Shown: positions 1-11,259 of the stretch, one piece after another
How the letters are laid out: the number at the start of each line of letters is the position of its first letter
Numbering within the stretch: the stretch's first letter is position 1
NCBI RefSeq assembly: GCF_008831285.2
Contig: NC_045138.2
Span: 25,145,934 to 25,205,933, forward strand
From: Nymphaea colorata
Taxonomy: Eukaryota > Streptophyta > Magnoliopsida > Nymphaeales > Nymphaeaceae
Direction: 5' to 3'
Length of the DNA: 60,000 bases
The notes under the pieces: generated by a model
The model's database searches: none
What the model saw: the letters and a program-made list of their open reading frames with translations, nothing else
What the model was told of the DNA's origin: nothing
Position numbers and translations under genes: made by a program

Positions 1-405
1 GGATAAGATCTACGTCCTTGTATAATTCAACATGTGTGCCAAGAAAGGCGAAAGTGACCGAACCGAGTAGGACCTACAACAAATTTATCAAACTCATGAA
101 CTCTACGTTAACTTTAGTGCTGTTGATGGAGGTAGAGGGATACAGTACATGTGCCTGGCTTTATGGGAAGAGAAGAGTTATCGTGCACTGGACCAGAGTT
201 GTGATAGAATGTCCAATGAATTGTTGGCAAGTTTCCTTATCATAAGCAAAAGGGAGAAATTAAACTGCAAGAATTGAGAAATCTTCCACGCTCAATTTTT
301 TGGTGTTCTTGGGTTGGGAGCAGGAGCTCTGCCATTAAAGCTGGGGTATGAAGGAGTATTAATGCCAACAAGGATACAGACGCTGAAAAGAGAATTTTAG
401 ATCAC
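1..405. other. Gene-free flank, nothing recognised
   Basis: This stretch lies beyond the inferred 3' end of the BAHD gene. It has a short open frame at 18-245 on the plus strand, but that frame resembles no family I know and has no splice-linked partner. I see no repeat or RNA gene. It could be decayed transposon sequence, but nothing proves that. Confidence 0.4.
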
Positions 406-411
406 TTTATT
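406..411 (-). promoter_or_regulatory. Candidate polyadenylation signal of the BAHD gene
   Basis: The plus strand reads TTTATT, so the minus strand carries AATAAA about 155 bases after the BAHD stop codon. That is a usual distance for a plant 3' UTR. Plant poly(A) signals are loose, so this is only a candidate. Confidence 0.35.
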
Positions 412-566
412 GATTTAATGCTTGTTAAATAAGGGCAAGAAGAAGAGAAAGAAAGAAAGAACTTTGCCTTGCACGTAGGATATTACACCTTTAAGATAAT
501 AACAACAACAACAGCAACAAATTAACAATAATTATAGGAATGAGCTCATGGTCGGAGGAGATCTGA

Positions 567-2765
567 TCACTCGATATTGTGAGCTATCTGTCTGAAGGCT
601 TCTGCGTGCTCCCGGAAGAGCGTCACGATGACGTTGATGCCGCCCTTGCCCTTCTCTTGTGAAGGTGCAGGGACGATGATGACCAGGCCTTCCATGGGGA
701 TCCATGAGGGCATGAAGGCGCAGGGTGCGCCTCCCCCCATGTCCAGCTCGTGGAATTGGAAGCCCAACCAGCTGTTTACCTCCAAGTCTGGGACCAAGAA
801 GTTGTCTTCTACATCTTGTGAGGGCACCAACTCTTTGTCCTTGTTTAGCTCACCAAAATCAATGAACGATTGGAAGTAATCCCTCCCAAGCCTTGCAACT
901 GCATCCTTGATTAACCTTGCTCCATAACCTACACCCTCCTGTTTTTGGCAAAAGGTAAATTTTCGACTCAAATAATCATAATAGCAGATGATGAAGACAT
1001 TTGTGACATAGTGGAAACTGTGTAATCACTACTCTATTATGAAAAGAAGCATTATTGTTGATGTGGGTGTCATCATGTCTTCGTCGTTTTTTTTTTTCTC
1101 TCTTGATTTCTTTTCTTTATGTTGAGGAATCCATCAAGACCAGGCCCCTTTTTGTTTCCCACCTTTAGTGGCAAACGAGGAAAGAGTGGACCAGCATTCA
1201 TAGGTGGGAACTTTTGATGAGGAGAGGATCTGTTTTCTTCTTATATGGAGTTGCTTCCTTTTGTGCTTCTTGTCTGTTGGTTGATTTTCTCAAAAGGGCT
1301 TCCTGGAGAAGAATTCCACTCGGAGAAGCAAGTAAAAGAAAACAACCAAATTTGGTAAGGCCAGTAAGGAGTACCTAACAGTGCAAACTAAGCATCACTT
1401 TTAATTTTTGCCACAGGAAGCATTGTTCAGCAGTTGCGTCGACCAAGTTCGTGACTTTCCATCTGCAGCAACTGTGGGGCCATTTACAAGAAGCGTGACC
1501 AAGTTCACGAACTTGGTCGCTCTTGTCTGATCTCCACTTATTCGACTCTGCAGAGTCATCTGACGCTCTGCCTTACAGTCTGTGACAAAACTCTTTCACG
1601 TATAAAAGGCCTAACAGTATGCATCATCCCGACATAAACAATCATGACTAAGATCTTGCTCTTTTGACTAAAGGTCTACCAAGTTCTCGAACTTCTACTG
1701 CTTTTTCGAATTAAACACCGGCTTTTCGTGATCTTGGCAAAGCTTTGAAGTTCATGATCTTGGCGAATCTAGAAATTGACGTGGAAAACGAGAACATGGA
1801 GTACTGTAAAAAGGAAAAGGATGGGATGGGATCGGAACAGAGAGACAAACGACACAACAAGTGCTCACCTTCACAAGCTCCTTAGCCTTGGTGGTTGGGT
1901 ATGCTTCCAAGACCAGGTTGCCGAAGTACTCGTGTGGGATGCCCAGCCTTGGCCGTCCATTGACGAGCACCCTCACGCGGGTGACCTCGTCGTCCCGAAC
2001 CCCACGGGCAACGGTGGCCTTCCTCCACACATGGGAGAGAATGACCTCGAAGGTGCTGTGCTTGAGGCCTGGCCTGGCCTCCATGGCCCTCTGTTTCAGC
2101 TCCCTGATGAAGTCCCACGAGTAGTTCACAATGAGGTTTTCCATCGTCTCGATGTCCGCATTGTCGCCGACGGGTGGTTCCTCAGAGAACTCGGTGTGCT
2201 CATGGGGATACTGGCAAGTGGGAGGATCCCTGGGGACAAGCAGACTCTGGTCGTGGATCGGTGGGTGCTCGAGTTCCAAGCCCCGCACCAGCTGCGCCCA
2301 CGACACGAAGAAGTTGCTCATCGACTGCCCGTCGGCGATCCGGTGGTTGGCGCTGAGGCCGATGATCAGCCCCCCGCAGTCGAACCTGTTGAGCTGGATC
2401 ATGAGAAGTGGGTTCGAGCCCTCCGGGTAGGGGTGCAACTCGTTCAGGCTAGGGCAGGGCTCCAGCGGGAGAAACTCCTCCAGCTTTCCGGCGACCGTCG
2501 TCTCGAAGACGGGTACGCCGGACTCGTCGTCGAGAATGATCGAGGGGGAGTCGGCCGAGAGGCGTCCTGCGAGTTGGGGGAAGTAGGCAAGGGCCTTGGC
2601 GAGGCCCTGCTTGATCTTGGCATTGTTGGCCGTCTGTGTGTTGTAGACGAAGAGGACCGCTATGTGGAGGTCGGAGGCCTGTTTGTCGAAGATGGTAAGA
2701 GGGATTTCTTTGTTGAAGCTCGTTTCTGGCTTCACAAATGAGGAACTCTGGTGGGTCACCTCCAT
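567..2765 (-). CDS. BAHD-family hydroxycinnamoyl/acyl-CoA-dependent acyltransferase
   Basis: The gene has two exons, 2765-1869 and 938-567, joined in phase 0 (AAG|GTGAGC donor, CAG|GAG acceptor). They encode 422 residues, close to the 430-450 usual in the family. BAHD enzymes move an acyl group from a CoA thioester to an alcohol or amine, normally in the cytosol. The catalytic HxxxD motif is HRIAD at residues 141-145. The structural DFGWG motif near the C-terminus is replaced by DMGGG at 365-369, followed by a PSWIPMEGL stretch. Variants of DFGGG type followed by a MPS..P.EG stretch are, as I recall, seen in the hydroxycinnamoyl-amine branch (agmatine, putrescine or tryptamine acceptors). An amide-forming enzyme is therefore a reasonable inference, but the substrate cannot be read from sequence. 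The start at 2765 gives the typical short N-terminus before the first conserved block. The single intron sits where many BAHD genes have theirs. The exons are GC-rich compared with the flanks. A minus-strand TATA box lies about 115 bases upstream. Confidence 0.93.
939..1868 (-). other. BAHD intron with repeated CCAAGTTC motif
   Basis: This is the only intron of the acyltransferase. It contains an inverted repeat at 1497-1518, with arms GACCAAGTTC and GAACTTGGTC around a 2-base centre. Related single arms lie at 1441-1450 and near 1678-1692. No coding content is seen. Confidence 0.6.
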
Positions 2766-2878
2766 GGTTAGAGAAAGAGAAACCAGAGACAGAAGTTCAG
2801 AAGGAGAGAAGATGGGGAGAGAAGGGTGACCTTTTCTGGTTTATGTTTTGAGCTGCTCTCCTCTCTTGTTCCACTGTC

Positions 2879-2888
2879 CTATTTATAG
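2879..2888 (-). promoter_or_regulatory. TATA box of the BAHD gene
   Basis: The minus strand reads CTATAAATAG here, a good plant TATA box. It lies 115-125 bases upstream of the start codon at 2765, so transcription would start near 2850 with a leader of roughly 85 bases. The stretch just downstream is CT-rich on the plus strand and GA-rich on the minus strand, which is common around plant core promoters. Confidence 0.55.
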
Positions 2889-2940
2889 TCTCATATCCAG
2901 TCATGTAAAGAGAGCGGGTGAAAGAAAGAAGGAAGAGGAA

Positions 2941-2980
2941 AAAGAGAGAGAGAGAGAGAGAGTGCGTGCGTGCGTGCGCG
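2941..2980. repeat. Compound microsatellite (GA)n then (TGCG)n
   Basis: A GA run is followed directly by about four TGCG units. It lies about 60 bases upstream of the BAHD TATA box, so length changes could affect that promoter, although this is only inference. Confidence 0.85.
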
Positions 2981-4009
2981 TCGAGAAAGAGAAAGGGCCA
3001 CCAACCACAGAGGCAATGAGAGAGAGCGTCTAGAAGAAAGGTAACTGGTTCGCTTTGTCAAGAGTGAAGACTCGAAGCAGCAATGTTTGAACAGAGTTCG
3101 TTAGAGACGGCCATGAAAGAGAGTTGCACACGTGAGGAAGGGGAGTTAAAAGGCGATGGCGAAAAGACAAAAAGGGGGAATCCGGAGACGCCCAGCTCCT
3201 TCGTCTCGGGCAGTGCGGGACCCACTTCCCTATCGCCCTCTTGGGCCCACCATACAGGTTTTCTTTTCTAGGGGCTCAAGCCTCAACTGCATCCAGATCG
3301 GGTCAATATCGGTTCCGAACCAAATCCAGCTACCACTTTTCGCATGCCTCCGATATCCAATGCTTCACATGTTTTACCAGGATGCTCCGTTTGTGAAATG
3401 GGCAGGACCCGATCCAGTACCTAGTTGTCTAACCATGGTTGTTCATCTCAACGTACACTAAAACCAGATGAATGACTCTAAAAAGCCATAGCCACCATTC
3501 ATTTTTTTTATATATATAGACCTCGCACTGCCTGAGATGTTAAGAGGCCACCCAGAGCCCCCTATAATGCATGTGGTTCACATCATAATTGACTCACTCA
3601 CTGAGTTGGCTCAGGAATTACGCGAGCCAACTCGGATAACTAGTAAACCTAGCCACGAGTCAAGGTTGGCCCGATTAGTCCCTGACTTTGCCTTGCTCAG
3701 CCCGACTTGCCCCGACTCGGCCTAACGATCATGACTCGCTCGATTCAGGTTATTTTAAAACTCAACCAAAGCAACGAGTCAACTTGCCAAATCGATGAGT
3801 CAACTCGCTGAATCGGTGACCCAATCATCAGCCGATCCGGTCTGAGCTACGGGTTTGCCAACTATGGTTCGTGTTGCCATTGTCTCCTATATGATAAGAC
3901 AATGCATGACGCTATAGTGGGGACAGAAAAAATTGGCTGAGGGGCATCAATAGGTCTCTAGTTTAGTGGTATGGGTACCTAAACCGCATTAACATGGGTA
4001 TGTTGTGGG
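2981..4009. other. Intergenic, with a degenerate ACTCG-rich repeat at about 3590-3866
   Basis: From about 3590 the sequence is full of short GAGTCAACTCG-like words. It ends in a GGGTTTGCCAACTATG terminus that resembles the inverted terminal repeat of the hAT-type element at 10131-10379. I could not find a matching 5' terminus or target duplication, so this is probably a truncated or decayed copy of that family. The rest holds no gene I can support. Confidence 0.5.
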
Positions 4010-4314
4010 TAAGGGTAGGCATCGGGCCGGTGCGGCCCGGTAAAGGCTGGTCCGATCCGCCCGGTCGGGCCGGGCAGCCCGGCCCGATAACCTGGGTCTC
4101 GGCTCGGGCCCAGCCCCGTTTAAAAATAAAAAACTAATTTTCAATCATAAAATATTTTTTTAAATATAAAATTATATTTATTAATAATAAATATATATTA
4201 TTAAAACAAAAAAAATTTAAAAAATATATTTTTTAAACGTAAACGTGCCGAACCGAGTTGGGCCAAGCCGACCTGGGCCGGTCCGGCGGCAGCTCGGCCC
4301 GACGCCCACCCTTA
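4010..4314. mobile_element. Non-autonomous hAT-type element (MITE) with perfect 8-bp target duplication
   Basis: The element is 305 bases with inverted ends. The left end reads TAAGGGTAGGCATCGGGCC, and the right end, reverse-complemented, reads TAAGGGTGGGCGTCGGGCC, differing at two positions. The 8 bases GTTGTGGG flank it on both sides (4002-4009 and 4315-4322), the 8-bp duplication typical of hAT transposons. Both ends are rich in CGGGCC words and the middle is AT-rich, with no coding capacity. It would need a transposase supplied in trans. Confidence 0.85.
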
Positions 4315-4322
4315 GTTGTGGG

Positions 4323-7300
4323 CACTATACCTTGCTGGACCTATGTCCATGTCACATTAAAAGATTTCAAGCCTTGGCATGGGCAGTGACCCACACCAAT
4401 CACACAGTCGACCCACACCAATCACACAGTCCATCCACCAGGGCAGAGCAAACTCAATGGACAGGCACTACAGAAAATTGATCATTGAAATAAAAGTATC
4501 ATGCTCCAATGTATTAGTTATCATTTTCAAGATTTTCCAAAATGAGATGTCGTGTGATCCATAGCTCTTCCCAAGAGATTCAATCCAACAAGAATAAGAA
4601 GTTAAGACGTCTTATTTTCCCTTTGCCCCCACAATATTATAGGTTGCATCGAATTGCACATGGTGTTATGCCGATGTCAATCAAATGAATTGACACATGT
4701 GGTCCAACCATCCATGCCAAACCCGTTGGAGCTACTATCAAGAAAAATGATTCATGAGGAGGGTAGGTAGCTTCGGAGGTACTTCTTGGTGAGTAGCATG
4801 AGTATTCATCTTGCCAGATAAAGCATTCACCCAACACCTTACCCTCTCCTCCCCTTGAAAACCCGACCCCCCAACAGCATTTGCCGCTCTTTAACAAACC
4901 CTCGCATGCACTTATAACCAGCTATTGTGTTTGTCAGCGAGCCAAAGTGCTTGTGAAGCCACTTGTCCCCGACAGGGTTGGCGCAATGACTGAGGCAACG
5001 TTGATGCAATGATTCGTGCAGTTTTTATTTTGAATCTCCAGGCGTGTCAACCCATAGTGCTGCAAAAAAAAATGCTACCAACATGCAAGTTGAAGTATCG
5101 CAGGAGCGGCATCCCGAGACACTAAAAACATGACCCATACCTGGGGCAAGTTGTGGCCCGAGGCCCACTATGTTCGGAAACAAGCTAAGCAACATAGGGT
5201 TTAGATATTGACCATGCAAAACAACCAAATAATTGCAATACCTCCTACTTGTTTGCTAAATTCATGCTCACAGTATTCTTCTCATGTGCTGCAAAGGAGA
5301 TGAACATAGCAACAGTCATGCATCTGCCCCAAAGGTTTGTAGATCCATAAACACTTGTCAAAGTGGTTAATGAATCTAACCAACTTTCGGGTTACATGCA
5401 TGAGACAATAACATATAAACAGCTATGTTATCATTCTCAAACGCCTCCAGAGGATAAGAGGAAGAACTATTCATGATTTCCACTACTTACTGGGGCTGGG
5501 AGTAAACTCAAATTCAACCTTAACCCAAGAAGCACACGTACATGTCCAAAATCAATCTTTGGAATTCACTTAGTTACGAGCTTCTCTTACCAAACAAGCA
5601 GATCCATTGTAGACCATGTCAATGACCTTGGTTAGGTTAACCCTTTGAAGGCATTTAATAAGAACAATTTATTTTTGGAGTACTTGTTCATCGAACACAT
5701 GCATGTTTCAATTACATGTGATTTTCTATATATAAATACATTCAAAATCAAATCATATTCTTTAAGACAATAACGTGGTCTTTTCAGATGATGTGCTTAA
5801 AAAAAAATACAATGTTTCTTCCTATCGAATTGAGCTTAAAGTGATTGTATCGTTAAAGGAGGTGAATAAATTAAAAGCCCGGGGTTACACGTATTTACCT
5901 TATTGAATAGCTTGTTCAGAGGCAGAAAGAATAACCAAAGGCGTAAAGAAATGCGGATTTAGATAGGCGTTTTCAATGAGAAAGATCTATGGTCCTACTC
6001 ATTGATCTTTCCTTTTTTCTGCCAAGAAAAATGTCGACCACAATTAGATGATTGCAAAACTTGTGGCTGTGCAAAGGTGTCGGTTAAACGATTAGTTATT
6101 TTGATCCTTGGAGCAAGTTAGGAATATCCACCAATGTATAAATTGTCGGTGTGGGAGTGGTTATTTTCGAAAACCAAAAACATATGGAAGGGATTGATTA
6201 AATGATTAATTGTCATTCATTATGCCTTCTTTAGCAATTATTCCAACTGAATTGGCCAGGCTGTAGATTCTATGAATCGACTTTTAAAAAAAATAAACAG
6301 AATATATGAATATATATATATATATATATAACTAATAAAGATAATTAATCATCCAATTAATGAGGCCTATTTTGATAACACAGCAGCAATTTTCCATATT
6401 GAGACGTGGAATAGCACCATCCTTCATCTCGGAAATTTATATTTTTTTTAACCAAATTCTGCAAGTGAAACAAAATTGTAGTAAAGAAGAAGGAAAGCAA
6501 ATTCCCATTGATATTTGGATCTCCAGTATTTATTTGTCCCCCCAAAGAAGAAGAAGAAGAAGAAGAAGAAAAAGACTTTGATAACATTTGTCGGCAATGA
6601 CAGTAAGCGATTTTAAAGGCCGCAATTTTTGCATGGGCTGCCGTAGACATCTCGTGAGTCGTCTCGATGGCCATTTTCTTTGAAAGCAATTGAACCACCA
6701 CGACAGCGAGTGAATGGTCATTGGCTATTCAGAGTCATTCAACCGCCAAATTCATCGCAATGGATGGCTGAAGAAAAATGGCCATTACATTTTTCTTTTT
6801 ATTTTTTTCTCAACCTCCATATCCATCCATTACAATGAATAAAACATTTTACATATGTGACTTTGAATATATATATATATTATTCAAACCATCGTAACTT
6901 TTAATCATACTCATGAAATCATCCTTCTAGCAAAAGTATACGATTCTTATTTAAATCTTTGATATTGTCATTATTGTATTTCAGAATTATTCTCTTGGGG
7001 TTCTGCTATCAAAGATCAGGGTGTTGGGAAATTTCCGATGGGGTTTCCGTGACATTCTATCTAAAACAGATTGTCGGGACATCCTTCTCTTTTCGTCATA
7101 CACCCACAGATAAAGTTAGTTATGAGTGAAATAAATTAATTAGTCGACCGAATCTCAATATTGACAGTTCAATGTTTGTTTACACTGTTGTTCTCAATAG
7201 TGAACACATTATAAGGTGAAATGTCATTATATGCGGGGCTAGGCCAAGAATTTTTCATGTGAAGTCAAATTATAGCTTCTAAATGTTGATAGGGGTTAAA

Positions 7301-7553
7301 TATCATTTTTTTAAAATTTTTATATAAAATAAGAAATATATATAAAATTTTATTTGTAAATTTATTATTATTTTTTTAGAGGGGGCAGATTCGCTCCACC
7401 CGTGGTGAAACGGACATTTTGCATTCTCAATAAACATGGGTTCTCGCTTTTCACGCGAGTCAAGCACCTACTCGTGTAGGTTCAAGGAAATCAAAGCATA
7501 CACACGGATAACTTTTCAAAATGCCTATAAGATAGCGACTAAAAGAAATCTCG
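4323..7553. other. AT-rich intergenic DNA
   Basis: No gene or intact transposon is recognised. There is an AT microsatellite at 6311-6330 and an AAG repeat at 6544-6573. Short open frames in this region have no recognisable motif and do not link through splice sites. Confidence 0.5.
6544..6573. repeat. Trinucleotide microsatellite (AAG)n
   Basis: About nine to ten AAG units occur in tandem in intergenic DNA. A short open frame running through it codes only for poly-Arg or poly-Ser and is not a gene. Confidence 0.85.
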
Positions 7554-7860
7554 GGATGTCAATAAATCTGATTTCTAGATTCAACATGAAAAAAAACATT
7601 GATATTCAGAAATGACGTCAGGTCAAAATCTTTACATTCAGATCAAATTTAGTTTTTAATGGATATCCTATATACAATATCCATATACTTTGGAAGTATA
7701 TTCTTGACATTTGATAGTTTAATTGTGATTCCATTTCAAAGTTGGATTTGGATGGTTAATTCTGATCTTCACTCCAACAAAGTATAGTCTTTTTTTTCTT
7801 TATATTTGAATCCGAATATATAAACATCCAAAAAGTTGGACATGGTAAGGACCATTTGTG
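7554..7860. repeat. Degenerate dispersed repeat, GATGTCAAT-to-ATATCCGA family, copy 1
   Basis: The copy begins with GGGATGTCAATAAATCTGAT and ends around AAACATCCAAAAAGTTGGACATGG. Between these are many GATTTGGAT/TCAGAT-like words. The same opening and the AACATCC....GGACATGG-like ending recur near 11340-11740 and 58490-58935. I infer one old repeat family, probably a DNA-transposon relic, but no clear target duplication is visible. Confidence 0.5.
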
Positions 7861-8326
7861 GGAATTTGTTCAACAGATTTCCTAAGTCACCGGACTCTTT
7901 TATTTTACTGTCGCACCGGAGTCCGCATTGAGTCGGGTGTGCACCACACATGGGTGCGGCTTCGACTCACACCCGAACCAGTTAAAATGTTATATTACTA
8001 AATTACTTATATAATATATGTTGTTTTGATATTTTTCTATGCAATGCAATTATTCAAGTATGTTATATACATTAATAACTAAATTGTAATAATATGTTTA
8101 TTCTGTTATATATATAATAAATTAAAAATAATAATAATAATAAAATATCCCCGCACTATTATCCTCTGTTTCATGGGGAAAATGTATTTCTTCGTCGAAT
8201 GTACAAATAATCAATGGAGTTAGGCATTTATTTGAACTAAATACTAAGCATAATAAACAGACCTGCATAATAGCTGTGCATCATCATTCCCTACCCCAAA
8301 AAGCTGCCGACATGAGTTCAGTGTGG

Positions 8327-8774
8327 CATAGTTGTCTGACTCGCTGATATGAGCCGCAAGCCGCCCAAATCGGCTAGGATCATCCATCCATTCGATTATG
8401 AGTCAAGGATCGCCGAGTCAACTAGGATAATCAACTAATTACATGTTCTTTTTTGTTGTGCGCCGCAAACTACTAAAGTTTTTTTTTTTTTTTTGAACTT
8501 TACTAAGTATATTCGAATATGCATATTATATATTATTTGGTTTTATTTGATGATAAAATCAAATATGAAATCCTAATAGACTTATCTTTTTCATCTATTT
8601 ATAAAAAAAAAATACACTATAAAAATTTATGACTTAGCTCACCAAGACCCGAAGTCAACTCCCTAACCCAGTGAGCCAGTTTTCAGCGGAACTAAGTCTG
8701 AATCACAAGTTTACCAACTAAGATGCCAGTTTTCAGCGGAACTAAGTCTGAATCACAAGTTTACCAACTAAGAT
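8327..8774. repeat. Degenerate ACTCG-rich repeat carrying a 50-bp tandem duplication
   Basis: The left part starts CATAGTTGTCTGACTCGC and the right part ends in CAAGTTTACCAACTAAGAT, an approximate inverted pair like that of the element at 10131-10379. The last 50 bases (8675-8724) are repeated exactly at 8725-8774. The exact identity of the two units shows that the duplication is recent compared with the decayed host element. No target duplication was found. Confidence 0.6.
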
Positions 8775-10130
8775 CCCTTATGCCATATGCCAAAGTTAAT
8801 AGAAGTTGGTTGCACCAAAATCCAACCAATAACATTGAATGAGTATATACATCCCAAAAGTTCGGTCATCAGATTCCATATTGATTAATTAGTAAAAACT
8901 TCTGCTGGTAAGTACCAGAAAAATAATAGATTTGTCCTCATCAAATCATAAAACAAAACATTCAGAACTGCTTGCTTCACCTATAGAAGTGATCACAAGT
9001 TGTCATGTTTCCATGTGAATCTTTTTATATTAGTGAATTATTTCATTAAAAAATATTCTAGTGATTTTTATTTAGTTATGTACCTCACGGTTCATATAGA
9101 AAATTAATAGCTACCAAACCCGTACTGTGGACCAACTAGTGTGATTAATCCTACTATTTGACAATTTCAACTGAAATCAATCTTCAGATTAAAATATGAA
9201 GAGCATGACTATCCGAATTCGTCTATGGAAGGTCGTCGATTCATTAATTATATATCAAGAGATATAAAAGGTTGCTTACTTCTTTACAAATAAATTTAAA
9301 TGCTTAGCTGAGTTCAATAGGTTGGACCAATTAAATACGAACTCAGTATAAGAAAACAAAGAATCTAATCGGTTGAGGGATTCCGTGTCGTACTAATTAA
9401 ATATGTAATAGACAAGCATCAAATGACACTAATTTCTCCTTAAAAAAATGGTGAGAAAGAGAGAGAGCCGTGTATCCGAGAATTGACAAAGTCCGGAAGT
9501 GAATTTCAATTTTAATGAATCAAACGCTTCCCCATGTTTCTAAATATAAATAAACATCACATTTTTTTAAAATTAAGTGACACGATGTCCCGACATTTGC
9601 TCCGTCGGGTGAGCAGGGTTTTCTCGTGTTCAATAGAAAGCTGAACTCTTCACCCAACCCCTTGTACTTATTTATGGTCAGTATAAGGAGACAAGCCTGT
9701 AGTATCATAATAATGCATCCTAATATGCATTAACAAGTACTATTTGTCGCTAATGGGGTACATGCACGGACAATTTGTCAAAAATGTCAGAAAAGCTTTT
9801 ATTAACGTAACTTTTATGACGTTTTGTCATATAAATCAGAAATAATTTCACCTAAGTTAATCTGGCTATTGCTGACGTTTTCCAAGCATAAGCAAAACCG
9901 ACGTTTTTAATTTGTAGTATATAGGGTTTCTTAAATTAATTTATATATCAACTAATATGGGCTGTTAAACATATTGATCATTAAATTGTCAGCCGCATAG
10001 CGTCTTCACTGGCATTTCGTTTCAGTAAAACTTCTATGGATGCTTCCTCCCTCTTTTGTGACAATTTTCTTGAGCCATTGGATAATAAAATTCTTGTTTC
10101 CAATTTAGTTTTAAAATGCTTGTATATATG
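8775..10130. other. AT-rich intergenic DNA
   Basis: I see nothing in it beyond low-complexity AT-rich sequence and short open frames without motifs. Confidence 0.5.
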
Positions 10131-10379
10131 CATAGTTGGCAAACTCGTGACTCGAACTCAGATCGGCCGATGACCAGGTCACCGGCTAAGCATGTTGACT
10201 CATCTACTCGGTCGAGTTAACCTGAATCGGGCGAGTCAGGACGAGTCAAGGCGGAGTCGGGCCCAGTTAGGGGCAAGTCAAGAGCGAACATGGCCAATCT
10301 GGACTCGAGACCAGGTTTTCTAGCGATCCGAGCTAACTCAGGCGATTCCGGAGCCAACTCGGCGAGTCGGCCAAGTATG
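10131..10379. mobile_element. Non-autonomous hAT-type element with perfect 8-bp target duplication
   Basis: The element is 249 bases. Its left end CATAGTTGGCAAACTCG and its reverse-complemented right end CATACTTGGCCGACTCG match at 14 of 17 positions. It is flanked by TATATATG on both sides (10123-10130 and 10380-10387). That duplication is perfect, but it is a simple AT word, so it is weaker evidence than the one at 4010. The interior is packed with GAGTC/ACTCG words and has no coding frame. It defines the family to which the relics at 3590-3866 and 8327-8774 probably belong. Confidence 0.78.
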
Positions 10380-10387
10380 TATATATG

Positions 10388-11259
10388 TCTCATAGTTGAG
10401 CTGCCTATGGTTGAAAGAAAGATTTGTTCTTCTTTTTCTCAACTGTTACTGAATTTAACAGTTTAGGCTGCAGGACTTTAGGGTTTAGAGCAGCACTATC
10501 CATTGCCCTACATTTCCTTGTGCCACCTAAATGTCCTGTGTAACAACAGTGTTCAGTTGATATCAGTTGGGTTATTAAAGTATTTGTGCAGGAAAGATGA
10601 AAAAGACTTGTTTTGCTATGAACGTTCAAACGATTGGCCAACAAATTCATGAGGTTATGAACATGAATCTTCTGTTGAGCGATGTCTATCACATCAAGGG
10701 AAAGAAAATGCAAGTGTATTTGACATCTTTTTATGAGACAAGTTTTCCAAGTATGGATCGATGCGACCCCGGATACATATTGGCGAATTCAATGCAAATA
10801 ACGATGGTGTGCCAATATTAATGCTTTTATTCAAACTTGATCTGGTAGATGTCTGGCCAACCACGGCGGAGAATACAATATTTCTCCAAAATATTGCTGG
10901 TTTCATGTACAACTAACGTTAAATAGGAATGCTTTAAAAAAAAAAAATGCCAGTGGGAGGAGCAGATGAAGGCGCCTACCTCATTATCGACTATAGAATG
11001 TGGCCATCTGCCTAATTAGATCCACAATATCTGTAACTCGTCCCTGCATATTCAATGCAGCTACCTAAATATTTGACGATAATTAACGATGCACCTAACT
11101 TTTTTATACTGTTCGAACATAACTAGCTTTTGTCGAATTCCAACTGTTAAATTAGAGAAAGTTACCATATTTCCCTAGCTTCATGAATGGACCCCCAACT
11201 TGATCCGGCCTTTACTGAATTGGACTTAATTGTATTCCATATTCATTCTATATTCAGAT
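10388..11259. other. Intergenic DNA without recognised features
   Basis: Two overlapping short open frames on opposite strands (about 10405-10912) show no known motif and no splice partners. I treat the stretch as non-coding. Confidence 0.4.

Noticed and set aside
1776-2741. 321-codon plus-strand open frame
   Set aside because: It is the antisense of BAHD exon 1. The long frame follows from GC-rich codons, and it has no domain.
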